Shown piece by piece: positions 1 to 12,100 of a stretch of DNA of 64,000 bases. Position 1 is the stretch's first letter; the number at the start of each line of letters is the position of its first letter. This DNA is from Typha latifolia (taxonomy: Eukaryota; Streptophyta; Magnoliopsida; Poales; Typhaceae), in NCBI GenBank assembly GCA_019914945.1, contig CM034109.1, forward strand, positions 6,262,001 through 6,326,000, read 5' to 3'. The translations under genes and the position numbers were made by a program. Under the pieces are notes generated by a model. That model was given only the letters and a program-made list of their open reading frames with translations. It ran no database searches and was not told the DNA's origin.

Positions 1-992
1 TGTTGTTGTTGTTGTTCTCTGCTCGTGTTGTTTTCCGCTGTTTCAATAAGATTGTTATCTATCGTCTGTGGCAATCATCTTGGTTTTGTGAATTCTGATG
101 AAGTTTTGGAGGACCTTTCTTTTGGGGAGGGAGTGCAGAGTTGATGCTTTAAGGTCTCTGAAACAATCCGTGTTTGCGTCGATGAAGGGTTTAGTTATTT
201 GGGCAATAAAGAAGAGTTGTTTCATTTGGGGTTTTGAAAATGTTTTGGTCTTTGGGTGGTTTAGATCTCTTATAGATATTCCTGGCTGGAGAATTTAGAT
301 GCTATTGCTTTGGAGCCAGAACCTACACCACTGACAACTTGATTCATATTTCTTGTGGAAATTTTGGGTTTTGGATGAAAGAAATTCTGCACACTAAGTT
401 GGGATCTTGTTTCCCGACTGTCAAATCTGCTATTATCTTCAAATAAATTTTACTGCCAGATATATGGTGGACAGTGAGTTGATACCTCCTACGACATCTT
501 GAGAGAACAGTTTGACCTTATTCCATGAGTCATATGAAGGACAAGATGATGTTAACTATCAGAAGAGTTGTTGCAATTAGTAGCATAGTAGTTGTAAGGA
601 TATGTTACTTTCTGGAGCTTTTTGGTCAAGCCATTCAGCTAAGACTCTTAGGACTGATTTGGAAGATAAACAATATGGGTGGTTTGGAAGAAAGAATTGA
701 AAAGCTAATGTATGAAGAAAACTTAACATGGGCAAGTATTCATTACTTTTTACATATTGGTTGGCTTTTATCGAACTGAGCTGCCTAAAGATTTCTGCAC
801 TTCTGTCTACTTCTGAACCTATCTAGTAATTAGTTAACATTCATGTCTTTCAGAGTTGAAATATATATGTACTTGTAGGGTTCTGCAGAATATAGAATGG
901 GATTGATATCTTATTGTCTATGTAAACATTCATGGCTTTCTGGTTTATTTTATATCTAATAACTCCAGCATATTTTTCCGAGAAACTTCCAG
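1..992 (+). other. Intron 1 of PUX1 (3' part)
   Basis: The first visible PUX1 exon begins at 993, right after an acceptor AG at 991-992. I found no exon here that could supply the usual PUX1 N-terminus, a short start followed by a Lys-Arg-rich stretch. The start codon is therefore probably left of the window. The stretch opens with a short (TGT)n run at 1-16 and is otherwise T-rich, as expected of intron or leader sequence. The 66- and 84-codon open frames in it (98-298, 525-779) resemble nothing I know. Confidence 0.5.
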
Positions 993-3900
993 GACAAGCT
1001 TTCAGCTATAGCAGAAGAACTTGGTCATGAAATATGTGTATTTACAAACTCAGCAAACTCTCCAGCACCCAACGAAATGCCTGTTCCTGCTGAAGGTATA
1101 TATCCCTTACTAGTTTTTTCTGAATACCTGATCTATGTGAGGTCTTTGCATCATATATCAGATAAGCCAAATTGGCTTTAGAAATGATTATGTGACTATT
1201 TGACATTGTTTATTTAGATCTTGGTGAATAATACTCTTTTGGTTGAACATGCAGAAGAATCAGATGATTTCTATGAGTTTACTCCTGAAGATTATTATCG
1301 GATAATTTCTGACAAAATTGGAGGTAATTACCTTAATTTCAGCAATGAAAAGTTCTTTTGACTTGTTTGATTAAAAAATAGATTGTTCTTTAACTGTTTA
1401 CTTATTCTCAGGATTTTAGTATGTTGGATTTCCTCTATTGGCATGCAAAACTTATCTTCTTATTATGTGGGTTCAAAGTGTGATCCTAGAAATGTTTGAG
1501 AAAATTTTGTTCTGCCTACAGACCTCTTCATTTTCAAAATTAATTATACGATTTCAATTCTTTGATTACTTTTGCTATCTGACTGATACAATGAAATTAT
1601 ACACAGCAAAAGCCCAAATTCTGAAGACTCATAAAATGAGGGAAGCAGAAGCTGCTGCTCGCAGAGCAAGAATAACCAAGGTACAAGTGCAGTCTTACAG
1701 GATTCCTACTCTTGTTCTTATATTGCTGAATTAAACCCTTAATCTTGAAATTAGAGATACTAGTTTGATTTCATAGGTTCCTGCTGAAATTGATGGTGAA
1801 AGTATAACTTGCTTTCCTTTTAACTAATGTGGTAACTGGTAATCAGGTTGTGATGAACTTTGTTATTGCGTGGACAAACATTTGCCTCCGGTTTTGATAT
1901 ATAAATTTCTTACTTAAAGCTTATTCGACATGATATACTTTAGTTTTCTCTTTTGGGATGACAAGATAGGCAGTGGTTTACTTAATGAAGCATGGTTTTC
2001 TTGCTGCGATGTACTTGATGAAACATGATTTTCTACTCACAAGTTACCAGCTTAATTAAGTTGATTTAGAAAATTATAATGGCTATTCTTTTGTGTCAGT
2101 TTCATTTGCTTGTCTGGTGGGTTCTAGATTTTTTTATTTGTAACATGTGTCTTTATGCTTTGTGTTTTTGTTTGTGCAGGCTGTGATAAGGGTACTTTTC
2201 CCTGATAACTACATCCTTGAGGCTAACTTTAAGCCATCAGATTACATTCAAAGTTTGGTGGATCTTCTAATGAAAGTAACTGCTCGACCAGACCTACCAT
2301 TCTATTTATGTAAGTAAGAGTGTGATGCATTGTTATTAACTAGACCAAGTTTTGCATTCTAGTAATGATTATTTTCTCTTTGTGTCTTTTATCTCGGATG
2401 TCGTCACCAAATCCTTTTTTTTTTTTCTGAAAATCTTATGGGTGATTAAGGTTTGAATATCTCTTGAACTTTACCACTATTACGATCTATGGGTATGTAA
2501 TTTTTCTTTCATTAGTAAGAAGTGGGATATCTAATAAATCAATAAAAAAACCTTTCCTGCATAAGTCAAATTCTCAAAACATAGATAAGCATCTTATACT
2601 GTCTTTTTCAAGAAACTAATGTGCAGTTCCTATTGTTACACAGAAGTTCTTCATTGTCAATTTATTGGTTATTACATCTGAATATTGAATGATGCCTTAT
2701 TTTTTTTATTGTTATAATCTACAACGAACATGACCACAATAACTATATTATGTGGTCATGGCCTTTCAATGCTTGTAAGCTGATAATCATTTCTATTCTT
2801 TTCCAAGCTTCTAGTGACATTTATGTTTTTCTTTACCATCTTGTTTGCTTTGGCCCTTTGTATGGTCCAGGACATCAAAATGTACGATATTTGGTTTTCC
2901 ATATTGCTATGATAGAATAATTGCTCCTGAGGATTTATGACATAGGTGTCTTAACTTACTAACGAGAAGCACCTTTTCAGCCTTAGCCTTAGCCTTGTAG
3001 CTCTTGTTCCATTAGCTGCTACTCAACTTATCTCTTAGTTCTTTTTTGAAAGCCAAAACTAACATGGGAGGAAGTAGTAGGAAATGATATGATAGCACTA
3101 TATTTGATGCTTATCTACAACTATATATTCCCATCCTTGTCAACTTTTATTCTCCCAGCACTTCTTACTGTAGTTTATTGGGAAGTTAAATGCAACAAAC
3201 TACTATAAGTAAGGTAGTACAATGTTTTTGGAAAAGCAAATTGGTCCTATGAAGAAAGAAAATGTTCAGAAGTGGCTACTCTACAAATTACAATTCAATT
3301 GTATAATAGTGGTACCCTTTGGAGTGTAATTCCATCTTTTTTAATGAGATTACACAACAATTTTTTTTAATATGATAGTTTGTGCTTTGTACTCATAAAA
3401 CACCAAAACCTCCAAATATACGTGTAAACCGTGTGGGTAAATTCCCCCCACGCGGTGCATCACATAATCTGTCAGTATAAAAATTTCACAAGGCACACAA
3501 CAGCACAAATTCACCATAAATAAACTCAACCATAAGAGTCCAGATACAAGTTCCACAGGTCACAACAAGGTGCATTAGTGGGTATTAGTGGGTTGGGGGT
3601 CCAACCACAGCCCACCAAGGTGCATTAGTGGGTTGCAGTCTGTAGTCCACCAAGGTGCATTAGTGGGTTGCAGTCTGCAGCCCACCCAACATTTGGGTTA
3701 GTGGGCTGCGGCCTGCAGCCCACCCGAGCCTAAGTTGGTGGGCTGTGGCCTGCAGCCCACCAACACCCATCCCCCCCCCCATCTCCTTCGAAGGAGGGAG
3801 ACAGAGGGGACGAGACGCGGAGGCTCGGTGTTGCCGGCAGCCCGCCCTCAGGTCGGCGGCTCGCGACCTACGCCGGGGAGGGAAGGGAAGGAAAGCAAAG

Positions 3901-5892
3901 GGAAGGAAAAGAGGAGGGCGCGGCTTGGCTCGACGGCGTAACCCACGCCGCGGAGGAGCCACCGCCCGCCCTCCCCGCCTACGGGGGAGTGGGAGAAGCT
4001 CGCCCCGCGGCTGGGGGGTGTCCGACGGGGCAGCGAGGCGAGCTCCATGGCCGGCGGCCATGGAGGTCCCTCCTCCTAACCTAGTGGCCCGAAGCCCATC
4101 CAGAGAGTTCCTTCCTCGGAGCTCTCGGACCGACGGCCGGACGTGGGGTCGTCGGCCGCCGAGGATGATGGTGAGATGGAGGGAAATTAACTACTGAATT
4201 TTTAACGGGGTTGAGGCTTACCGCGCGTTCGGCTTCGTCGGCTCCGGTGTCGGCAACCCACGAGAGAGGGAGAGAGGTAATGAAGTGGAGAAGAAATTGG
4301 GGGGGGAGAGGGGATTGGGATGGGCTGCGGTGAGGGGAAGAAGGAGATAAGGGAGGTCGGGAGGGTGGCGTGCACGGCAAGGGAAGGGGAAGAAGGAGAA
4401 GAGAGGACCGGGGGGGTGGCAGGCACCTGCGTTAGGGGAAATTTTTTTTAAAATTTTTTTTAAAATTTTAAATTGGGGTGTTACAACTCAACCCACAAAT
4501 TTCATGGTGAATCTGTTGATTTCAGTTCATATAATTAGCTCATGTCAGATCTGACATAAATTTTTTACCCTACATATTTCACTCGATGTTTTCAAAAACT
4601 ATGAATATTCTAATATCCATTAATGGATAATAATTGTTCCATTATTCAAGCTAACTTTGCAAATTGCGTCTTACTGACTACTCATGATGATGAATGGGTC
4701 ACAATCATACATATGTAAATAATAAAATGAAGTGTGATAATCTTGCAAGTGCAAGCATGATGTAGTATTATTGATAATCTTTTGCATCATGTACTTGTAC
4801 ATATCATAACGTGAATGAGTGGATATTAATGCCTGAGTTTGTCTGATCAGTAATTTTACTCTAAATTTTAGCAAGCTATTGATTGTTAACATTCCAATAC
4901 CCTACTGAAAGGAGTTTTGCGGAAATATTATATGAGTTATCTACTTAAGTCATACTTTGTAAGTCAAATAAGCATCTGTTCCTATCTTTGCATGCAAAGG
5001 AAATTTCTAATACCATTTGATTGTGATCCAGATACCACTCCTCCAAAGGTTCTTATAAAGGATACGACACAAGATTTCTATTCAGCTGGCTTTGCTCCTG
5101 GAGCTATTGTGTATTTCTCTTATGATCTGCCAAAAGGTACACAATTTTATTGAATGACATATTAAAAGAGCAGCATATAGTAATTTTCTACTTTCGTCCT
5201 AATTTTGTAGGACTTCAGAATTATTGTCTCATGTAAATATTCTGGCAATAGACATGCACAGAACTTAAAGATAAACTCTGATAAATGTTTTATAACCTGT
5301 ATAAAATAAGGAAAATTAAGGATTAATTACAATATAAATAAATATTTTCTTGTTTGTGTATGAAAGAAACTAAGAAATTGTTACTGCATAGTATATCATA
5401 TAATATCCTTTCCATGATCTTTGTGGCTATGTAAAGCTGTCCTGATGGTTAGATGGTTGTCTTTTACTCCAACCTTTCACTCTTGATTGGTACTTTGGGG
5501 TCAATCTTCAGTGTGCTGTTAACATTATTCACATTTTCTTGTAGTCTGAAACTTCCTTGATTTTCCTTTGAGATGAACCAACTTAGTGACTAGCATTGGT
5601 AATCAAGTGACAATTAAGTTCCGTTTTTTAAAAAGTAAATTACCATATGCAACACCTCTCTGTTAACTGATAAGTACTGGTTCACTTAAAAACCACGTAA
5701 CATAAAATAATAAAACCATCAATAAGTAAAACAACTAAAGTATCTTTGGTATTATATTTAACTCTTGTTAAATACTCGATCTCAGGAGCCGTATCACTTT
5801 CTTGTCTGTCATTGAGTAGTTTATGGAATTTCAATGCTAAAACCATGTCTTGATAATGAGGTCAAATTTTAGTGAAAATTTTTTTCAACTCA

Positions 5893-5970
<78 letters not shown>

Positions 5971-6958
5971 ATACCCCAATATGGATTGGGAAGCAGAAAG
6001 GATGGGATGTCGATAAATGGAAGGATGCTAGAAAGAAAAAGATGCAAATGAATGAATGGGTGATAGAAAGAATAAACATGTTAATGATGTAGAATACCAA
6101 TATGCACGACAATGAAAGCAAAGGAGGTGAGAGTGTAGGAGAAGAGGACAGAAAGGAATGGACAGGACAGTAAACAGAAAGAAGAGAGGAACCTGCACTA
6201 AAATCTGGCATTTGCTGTTGCCTCCGTCTGCTGCAACCACTGCTCAAAAGCTAGGATTTTGGGAAGAAGGGCCAGGGAAAAGACGAGCCTTTCATATTTT
6301 ATGCTTAGAAGATCGATCCAATATACATCAGATTGTTGAAGATGATCTGATTTTAAAGTTCATGGATCGTTTAATCTTTAAGACGTTAACACAATCATTT
6401 CCATTTGTCATAAATCAAAATCCTACTGATGGTGACAACCCCTTCATCTGTCTTTTCCATCATCTTCAACTAGGATCTTTTCTCTCTCTTCTTCACTACT
6501 CATGCTACCATTAGCTCTCCTGCCTTTATCCAATATAAATGGCATTTTGTTTGTCCTCTGACATTATGTAAGCATACTGCATCATCATAACTAATATCCA
6601 CAACGAGAAATTTAATGTTACCTGCCTAGGTTAACCTTCTTTATAGCTGATTTTGTGTAATTGCATTTCTTAATATCACTCCGAATTAGATACATATATC
6701 AGAATTCCTCTCAATGTAGTTAATCAAATTATTCATCATTTTTTCTCTGATGCAGATTCTGAGTTAAACAACGAAGTTGCAAAAACAGGGCCTTATCTTC
6801 GTGCAGATATCCAATCTTTGAATGGACTGAGGCCTACTTCCAAAACGTTGGGTCCTGTTAATTTTGAGCCAGAAACTACTGTAGTAGAGACAACTGTTGT
6901 TCCAGATCCTAAGCCTGCAGTGAAGAAGCCAACTAAGCCAAAGTGGCTGAAATTGTGA
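993..6958 (+). CDS. PUX1: Plant UBX domain-containing protein 1 (PUX1-like), 5' partial
   Basis: Visible exons are 993-1095, 1255-1323, 1607-1680, 2180-2309, 5032-5136 and 6756-6958. All have GT-AG borders and phases that join into 227 residues ending at TGA 6956-6958. The N-terminal part carries the acidic motif DDFYEFTPEDYYR, then a basic helix (KMREAEAAARRARITK). The UBX domain follows (AVIRVLFPDNYILEANF, then DLPFYLYTTPPK), and the tail ends KPTKPKWLKL. In Arabidopsis, PUX1 (about 250 residues) binds the CDC48 N-domain through the UBX region and promotes disassembly of the CDC48 hexamer in the cytosol. The conserved C-terminal tail and the motif order support PUX1 over other PUX proteins. 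Roughly 25 N-terminal residues are missing, outside the window. The fourth visible intron (2310-5031) is enlarged by an LTR-like insertion, and the fifth (5137-6755) contains a long microsatellite. All coding exons seen are intact. Confidence 0.93.
3324..4483 (-). mobile_element. Solo-LTR-like GC-rich insertion in a PUX1 intron
   Basis: Read on the minus strand the block starts TGTAACACCCCAATTTAAA, a start typical of plant Ty3/gypsy LTRs. It ends in TTACA near 3324, giving 5-bp inverted ends TGTAA/TTACA. The middle (3760-4440) is far richer in GC than the AT-rich intron around it. Open frames there are not protein-like. No protease, RT or integrase is present. I could not find matching 5-bp target duplications: the right flank reads actca and the left flank tggag. 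The left border is therefore uncertain, or the element was truncated there. A gypsy solo LTR is the best reading; a non-LTR GC-rich repeat is possible. Confidence 0.55.
3567..3761 (+). repeat. Tandem array of five palindromic units
   Basis: Five units start near 3567, 3617, 3652, 3688 and 3725, with a spacing of about 35-37 bp after a longer first unit. The first three begin AAGGTGCATTAGTGGG. Each unit holds a near-palindrome of the form GTGGGCTG-spacer-CAGCCCAC, so each can form a stem of about 8-9 bp. The array lies at the AT-rich/GC-rich junction of the LTR-like block. Confidence 0.85.
5896..5968 (+). repeat. Compound microsatellite (TC)n(AC)n
   Basis: About 43 bases of uninterrupted CT repeat run directly into about 30 bases of CA repeat, inside the last coding-region intron of PUX1. 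The Cys-Val and Glu-Arg reading frames through it are artefacts of the repeat. Confidence 0.98.
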
Positions 6959-7870
6959 ACATATTAGAGGTAAGCTGTTGCTTTAGCAGTTTAGCCTCTT
7001 AGTTCTCTTTTATGGTTGCATAGGTAAAAAGCTTATGTGCCCAATTTATTTGGAAGTTGATCAGTTAAGGACATTAAGGAATTTCTTCTTAGCTTGCAAG
7101 GCTGGTATAGAGATATTCCTTTCTCAATCATCAAGCAGCTAGACAGCTTGTTGATTTTGAGCCTTTCTCTTGTTTGGCTTTAGTATATGATTTACAACTC
7201 TATCAATTTGGTGGCAGGGCCATCTTTTACGTCGTGTAATTAGGTTTCTCTGGTACATCAATCAAATCCTAAGATGGCCATTTATAGGAAAGTTAAAAAT
7301 ACATTTTACTCTCCTGTGGATAGTTATTTCCAAATGTATATAATGGTTTTTGGTATCTTCTGCTCTGATGCATTTGTGTGTGGAAAGATAATGTGGTTTT
7401 CTTTGCCTTTTCTTCTATGCAGCTGATAAAGGATTCAACCAACACAGGACCCAAGCTTCTAGGAATGAATAATATCAAGTGCTCTCCACTCTCATCATGA
7501 TAGATGTCGCAAGATTGTAAACAGGACGAAAACAAGCTTTTTCAGATTTTGTGTTTCACAATAATGTTCATCGACGTAGTTCCGTATGCAGTACAGAGTT
7601 ATAGAATATGTAATTTGATCATGTATCTTTTACTGACTTGGAAAAAGGACACGGTGGATATTCTGCTCTTGGTATTCTTGGTGTTTCACCGTGATATGCA
7701 CTGATAACTGCAACCAGAGCTGAAGCATCATGGAATCTTGATCCTGTAAAGCTTTAGAACAAATTGTGCTCTTTTTGCTCTGTGTATTGTTCCACCATGT
7801 TTGACTGCCTGACTTTGTGGTTAATCTCTGACTTAACCTAAAGCTATTTGTTGCTAACGGTAGTGATAGA
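6959..7870 (+). other. PUX1 3' untranslated region with a probable intron
   Basis: Eleven bases after the stop codon there is a strong donor (GAG/gtaagc, GT at 6970). A matching acceptor follows a pyrimidine-rich tract (tcttctatgcag, AG at 7421-7422). The last exon would then resume at 7423 with CTGATAAAGG and run some hundreds of bases. The 3' end itself is not resolved. The donor is far closer to the stop than 50 nt, so splicing here should not trigger nonsense-mediated decay. Confidence 0.5.
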
Positions 7871-9661
7871 GAATAGTTTTCATATCATGTTGTTAAACTT
7901 TTGAGGTCTAAACAATGATGTAGGATTAGAGTTATTGTGACTGAAAAATTGTGCTTGATAGAGAGGTATTCTTTTATTTACTAAATACGTCATTATGAAT
8001 ATAACTAACCATTATGAAATATAACAATCTGTAAAACCATTGAGGAAATTTGGATCAAGAATTTAGTACCCTATTAGGACAAAGAAATACAAGTGTCAAT
8101 TAACAGAAAAATTATAAACAAACATTAGAAAATTGAGACACCAAGTAACAGTAATAACGTTCAAGCAACTAATTAGTTGTTTGAATTCAGGTGTAATGAG
8201 ATGACTTAGTTTGATGGTCAACAGGAGAATGCAACTAAAGACACACACTTGAGTCCTCTTGCATACAATAACTTGCTTAGTTGCATTGACTAAGTATGAT
8301 TATTAAATGAGAAAAATACAAGCTATTCCTAAAGTGCCTCTAACTAATAAGTATGAGAACAACTAAAATGCTCTTGGTAGTAATATACACTAATTAGATA
8401 AGAGAAATAGCATAACAAATATTCAATAATTTTATGAATCGAACCATTGGCCAATTTTTTTATTTTATTTTGGAGACCATTCTGATGGATCTTGGCTTTG
8501 AAGTCTTTTTTCTTTGTCCTTTGAGTTTGGTAGTGTGGATGGGCCACCAAAGGAGAGTGATATGATTATTAATTTTTGGAGGATTACACCCAGAAGCAAT
8601 CACTTGACAAGATGCCATACTTATATTATTGTCTACTAATATTCCTGGAGTAATTTGCCAATATTTTAGAAATTTGAATCTGGGCCTCCTGAAAGTTGAC
8701 TGCTGAGAAGATCAGATTATAAAAAAAAAATGATGAATATATACTATAGATGAGGTTAAAGAATATGGATTTTTTTCTTACATAATTAACATTCAAAATA
8801 TTTCAAATATTATAATTGTTGTTGCATTCCTCAAAATACCATAATTGCGGCCGAAATCATTAAGCTCTTTTAAACAATATCAGTTTTCCAGTTAAATATA
8901 AATAATCACCATTAAAATAAAATTTGATATTAAGAAAAAACTTACTTTTACCCTTTATATGGTTTAAGAAAAATAAAACTTTTTTACAAATAATTTACAG
9001 TCTAAACTCTAAGAAAGAAGGATATGTTAGTTATCCACAAATATTTATTAATTTTAATAAACATTTGTTAAGAATATTCTATAAACATTCTATCGAAAAC
9101 GCATTATAATAACAATTTTAATAGTTTATAATATTATAAAGAATGTCGCGGCAATTATAATCTTTTAATTATTTTCATGGCAATTATGTCACACAAAAAA
9201 AAAACCCCATAAAGAATAATATATTAGTTCAAGTTAGGCTTGACTATGAATATTTAGCACAAAAAAGTATAAACACTTGATTTAGATATAACTTTAATTA
9301 TAGGTGCAGATCCACTACTTATTTCTTAAATACAACTCTGAAAGGAATATAATTACATCTAACATACAATATAAAGAATGAAAACAAGAAATTGAATGAA
9401 TAAAAACTATTGAAATATATAATAAAAAACTATGGAGATATTTATGTGAGAAAACTACCAGAGGAAATTGATGGTCAGACATTACAAAATTATTTTCTTG
9501 TTCTTTTTGCAGTCTCTGACCTCTCTCTCTCTCTCTCTCTTTGTTCTTCAATAGATATTATTAGCAGTCACCCTTGACGAAGTGCTTTCATTATTTAAAT
9601 ACTATTAGACTAGATAATAAAATATATTTTTTTATGAAAAAAATTATATTTTACCGCGTGT

Positions 9662-10030
9662 AGTTAGGCATAAATTTACTTCATCCCTTTATAGTTATAT
9701 CTAAATTAAAAATATTACTTTTTTAATTACATTTAACTAAATTACAAGTTGAAATTGAAGATTCTAGCTAAAGTTGCAGAGAATTAAATACATTTTTTAA
9801 TATATTTAAAATAATATCGATTGAATTTTAAATAAAAAGTATGATAAATATATTGGACACATGTAAATTTTTGTCTTATTTTGTCAGCTAAAATTATATT
9901 AATATTATTTTAAATGTGTTCAAAAATTTATTTAATCCTCTACAATTTTATCTCTAATATAATAAAAAAATAATTATAATTTGGATATAATAACAGAAGG
10001 GTAAGGACTAAAGTGAATTCAAGTCTAACC
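9662..10030. mobile_element. MITE-like element with ~45-bp terminal inverted repeats
   Basis: The left end (GTTAGGCATAAATTTACTTC from 9663) and the reverse complement of the right end (GTTAGACTTGAATTCACTTT, ending 10029) match imperfectly over about 45 bp, including a shared ATATC(T/C)AAATT. The element is about 366 bp, AT-rich and non-coding. A clear target duplication was not found, so the superfamily is unassigned. Confidence 0.5.
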
Positions 10031-11710
10031 CCTTATATTTATTAACTAGACCATAAAATATGTCTCTAATAAACTCAAAGATATTTTTGAGACATTAACA
10101 ATAAAATACACATAGTCAAATAATAAATATCCATATGATATAGGGAAAGGGATACTTTTAATAAATTTCCCCTAAAAAGCTGAAATGAACCTTAATTTAT
10201 CAAATTCACATCATCAAATCTTTTTTTTTGTTTTGTTTTGTTTCAAGAATAATTGGTGAAAGAGATGAATGGCTGCATTTTAATATTCCGTTCAAGGGTC
10301 AAATCTGAATGGAATTTGCAACGTAAGTGATGATGACTCAAATTATGTGAATTATATCAAAACATTACACGTTGATTACCACCTTCACTTTTATTTATTT
10401 GTTTTCTATTCCATTCCTCCTCAAATTTATATTCTATTTAAATTATAGAAATGATGCTATTCTGCTTCACGCAATTGTGATGTGCCTTCCATGACCTTGC
10501 ATGAAAGCAAGAATGGTCAGAGTTGTTTGAATTTGTTGCAGTTTATATAGTGTTTTAATTGTCTATATATACTTTTGAATCACATTTTATATTTTGCGAA
10601 CTTATCAAAAGCTTAAGCTGAGAGAGAACGAGAAAGATGATTTTATTTTATCTATTTCTTGATGGAGGTTTTTATGGTTTGAAAAGCTAATAAGCTTGAT
10701 AAAATTCTGAGTCTAAGGCATCTAACGAGTGCGATTTTGATGTGGGCCGATCCATATGGGTTAGTTTGACCGTGTTGTAGATATGTGCCGTCATATGGGG
10801 TCATGCATATTTGACTGTTCTAATTGTGTCTGAAAAAAAATATAGAGAGTCGTGCGACTTGAGCGAGCATTATTAAAGCCGTCAAATATATGCAATCGAT
10901 GTATTAGCTTAGATACACAAGCAAACCGACCAACACTAAATCTTATCGACTACTCTAAAAAGTTTAATAGTATATTTAAAAACCTCTCATGTAGTCACGT
11001 ATTAACTCAATATGAGAGATGTTAAGATTGGTTATTGACATGCATTCATGAGAAAATAAGAAAATCCAAGTATATATGAACTTTAATCTTGCAATAAAGG
11101 TAGGAAAATTGAGCTTTTTCTTGTGCTCATTTCCTATATTATTATTATTTTTTCTTCGGTGGGGTCGGAAGGATTAATGGTCTAATAATTTTAATCTTTT
11201 TTTTATGAGAAATAAGAATTTAATGATATTCCACTAAATAATTAGATAAACAAGTTAGAGACTAATAAATTTTTTGGATAATCTTTTTATTTTAGTTCAG
11301 ATGTACTTGGGTCAAAAGCTCTTCAAACTTGAATACATATAGTGATAAAATTATTCAAGTTTTGATGTATTCAATTGCTATAATATGTCAAATTTAAACA
11401 ACATATCAACTCTCTACTCTAATTCTCTCTCCCTCTCTCTCTCTCTCTATATATTTTGCCTGGTAAAAAATCTATTATTTTGCTCTATTCTACAACCATA
11501 TTTTTATCTTTTGTTTTTTTAATATCTACTATGTGACCATATCTTGAGTATTTGACCAAATTGAGCCTCATGACATACTTATTTATCCAAATGGGTGTAT
11601 TTTATGAATGGCTACCTTGTAAACCCTAAACCCTTTGATTTATCTAATAAAAAAAGTGAGTGGAGGGTGGATAGCTAGAAATTCTAATGGTGATGTTTTT
11701 ATTGTTTGCA

Positions 11711-12100
11711 GGTGGTGGTCCTTATAATACTGAAGATGCTATTACAGCTGAAGCCAAGGCCCTTAGCGAAGGGCTCATAAAAGCTAGAAAATAAAACATG
11801 GAGAAGGAGGTTATTGTGGAGGCAGATTCTCAAATTCTCTTAAGCAAATATTTGAAGATAGCTCCAACCATTGGAGCATAAGGAATATAATTGAAGACTA
11901 TAGAGCTTTAATGAAAACCTATACTAGTATACAACTAAATGATACCTATAGGGAGACTAACTGAGCTGCTAACCGGCTGGCCAAAATTTTGTATTAGCAA
12001 TAGATCCTTCTTTCTATGGGATGGCTTAGGATATCCTTACTTCAATCCATTTTGTTGAAGAGCTGTCTTAGAATTTCCTATTTTCAAGACATTAGATCGT
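11711..12100 (+). pseudogene. Decayed LINE-type RNase H domain fragment
   Basis: Translation gives fragments typical of the C-terminal RNase H of plant non-LTR retrotransposons. These are AITAEAKALSEGLIKA, then VIVEADSQIL, then (after a frameshift) WSIRNIIEDYRALM, then YRETN, a stop, and AANRLAK. The family pattern is AEA.AL.EGL ... VE.DS..L ... WSIRNI..D ... YREAN.AAD.LAK. At least one frameshift and several stops make it non-functional. No reverse transcriptase or endonuclease part was seen upstream, so this is a 5'-truncated remnant. Confidence 0.75.

Noticed and set aside
3660..4380. Overlapping open frames of 66-150 codons on both strands
   Set aside because: They lie in the GC-rich LTR-like block, are Pro/Arg/Ser-biased in every frame, and show no domain. 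Lack of stops follows from high GC.
6158..6514. 118-codon frame in the last PUX1 intron
   Set aside because: It resembles no protein family, lies between well-placed exons, and has no splice or start logic.
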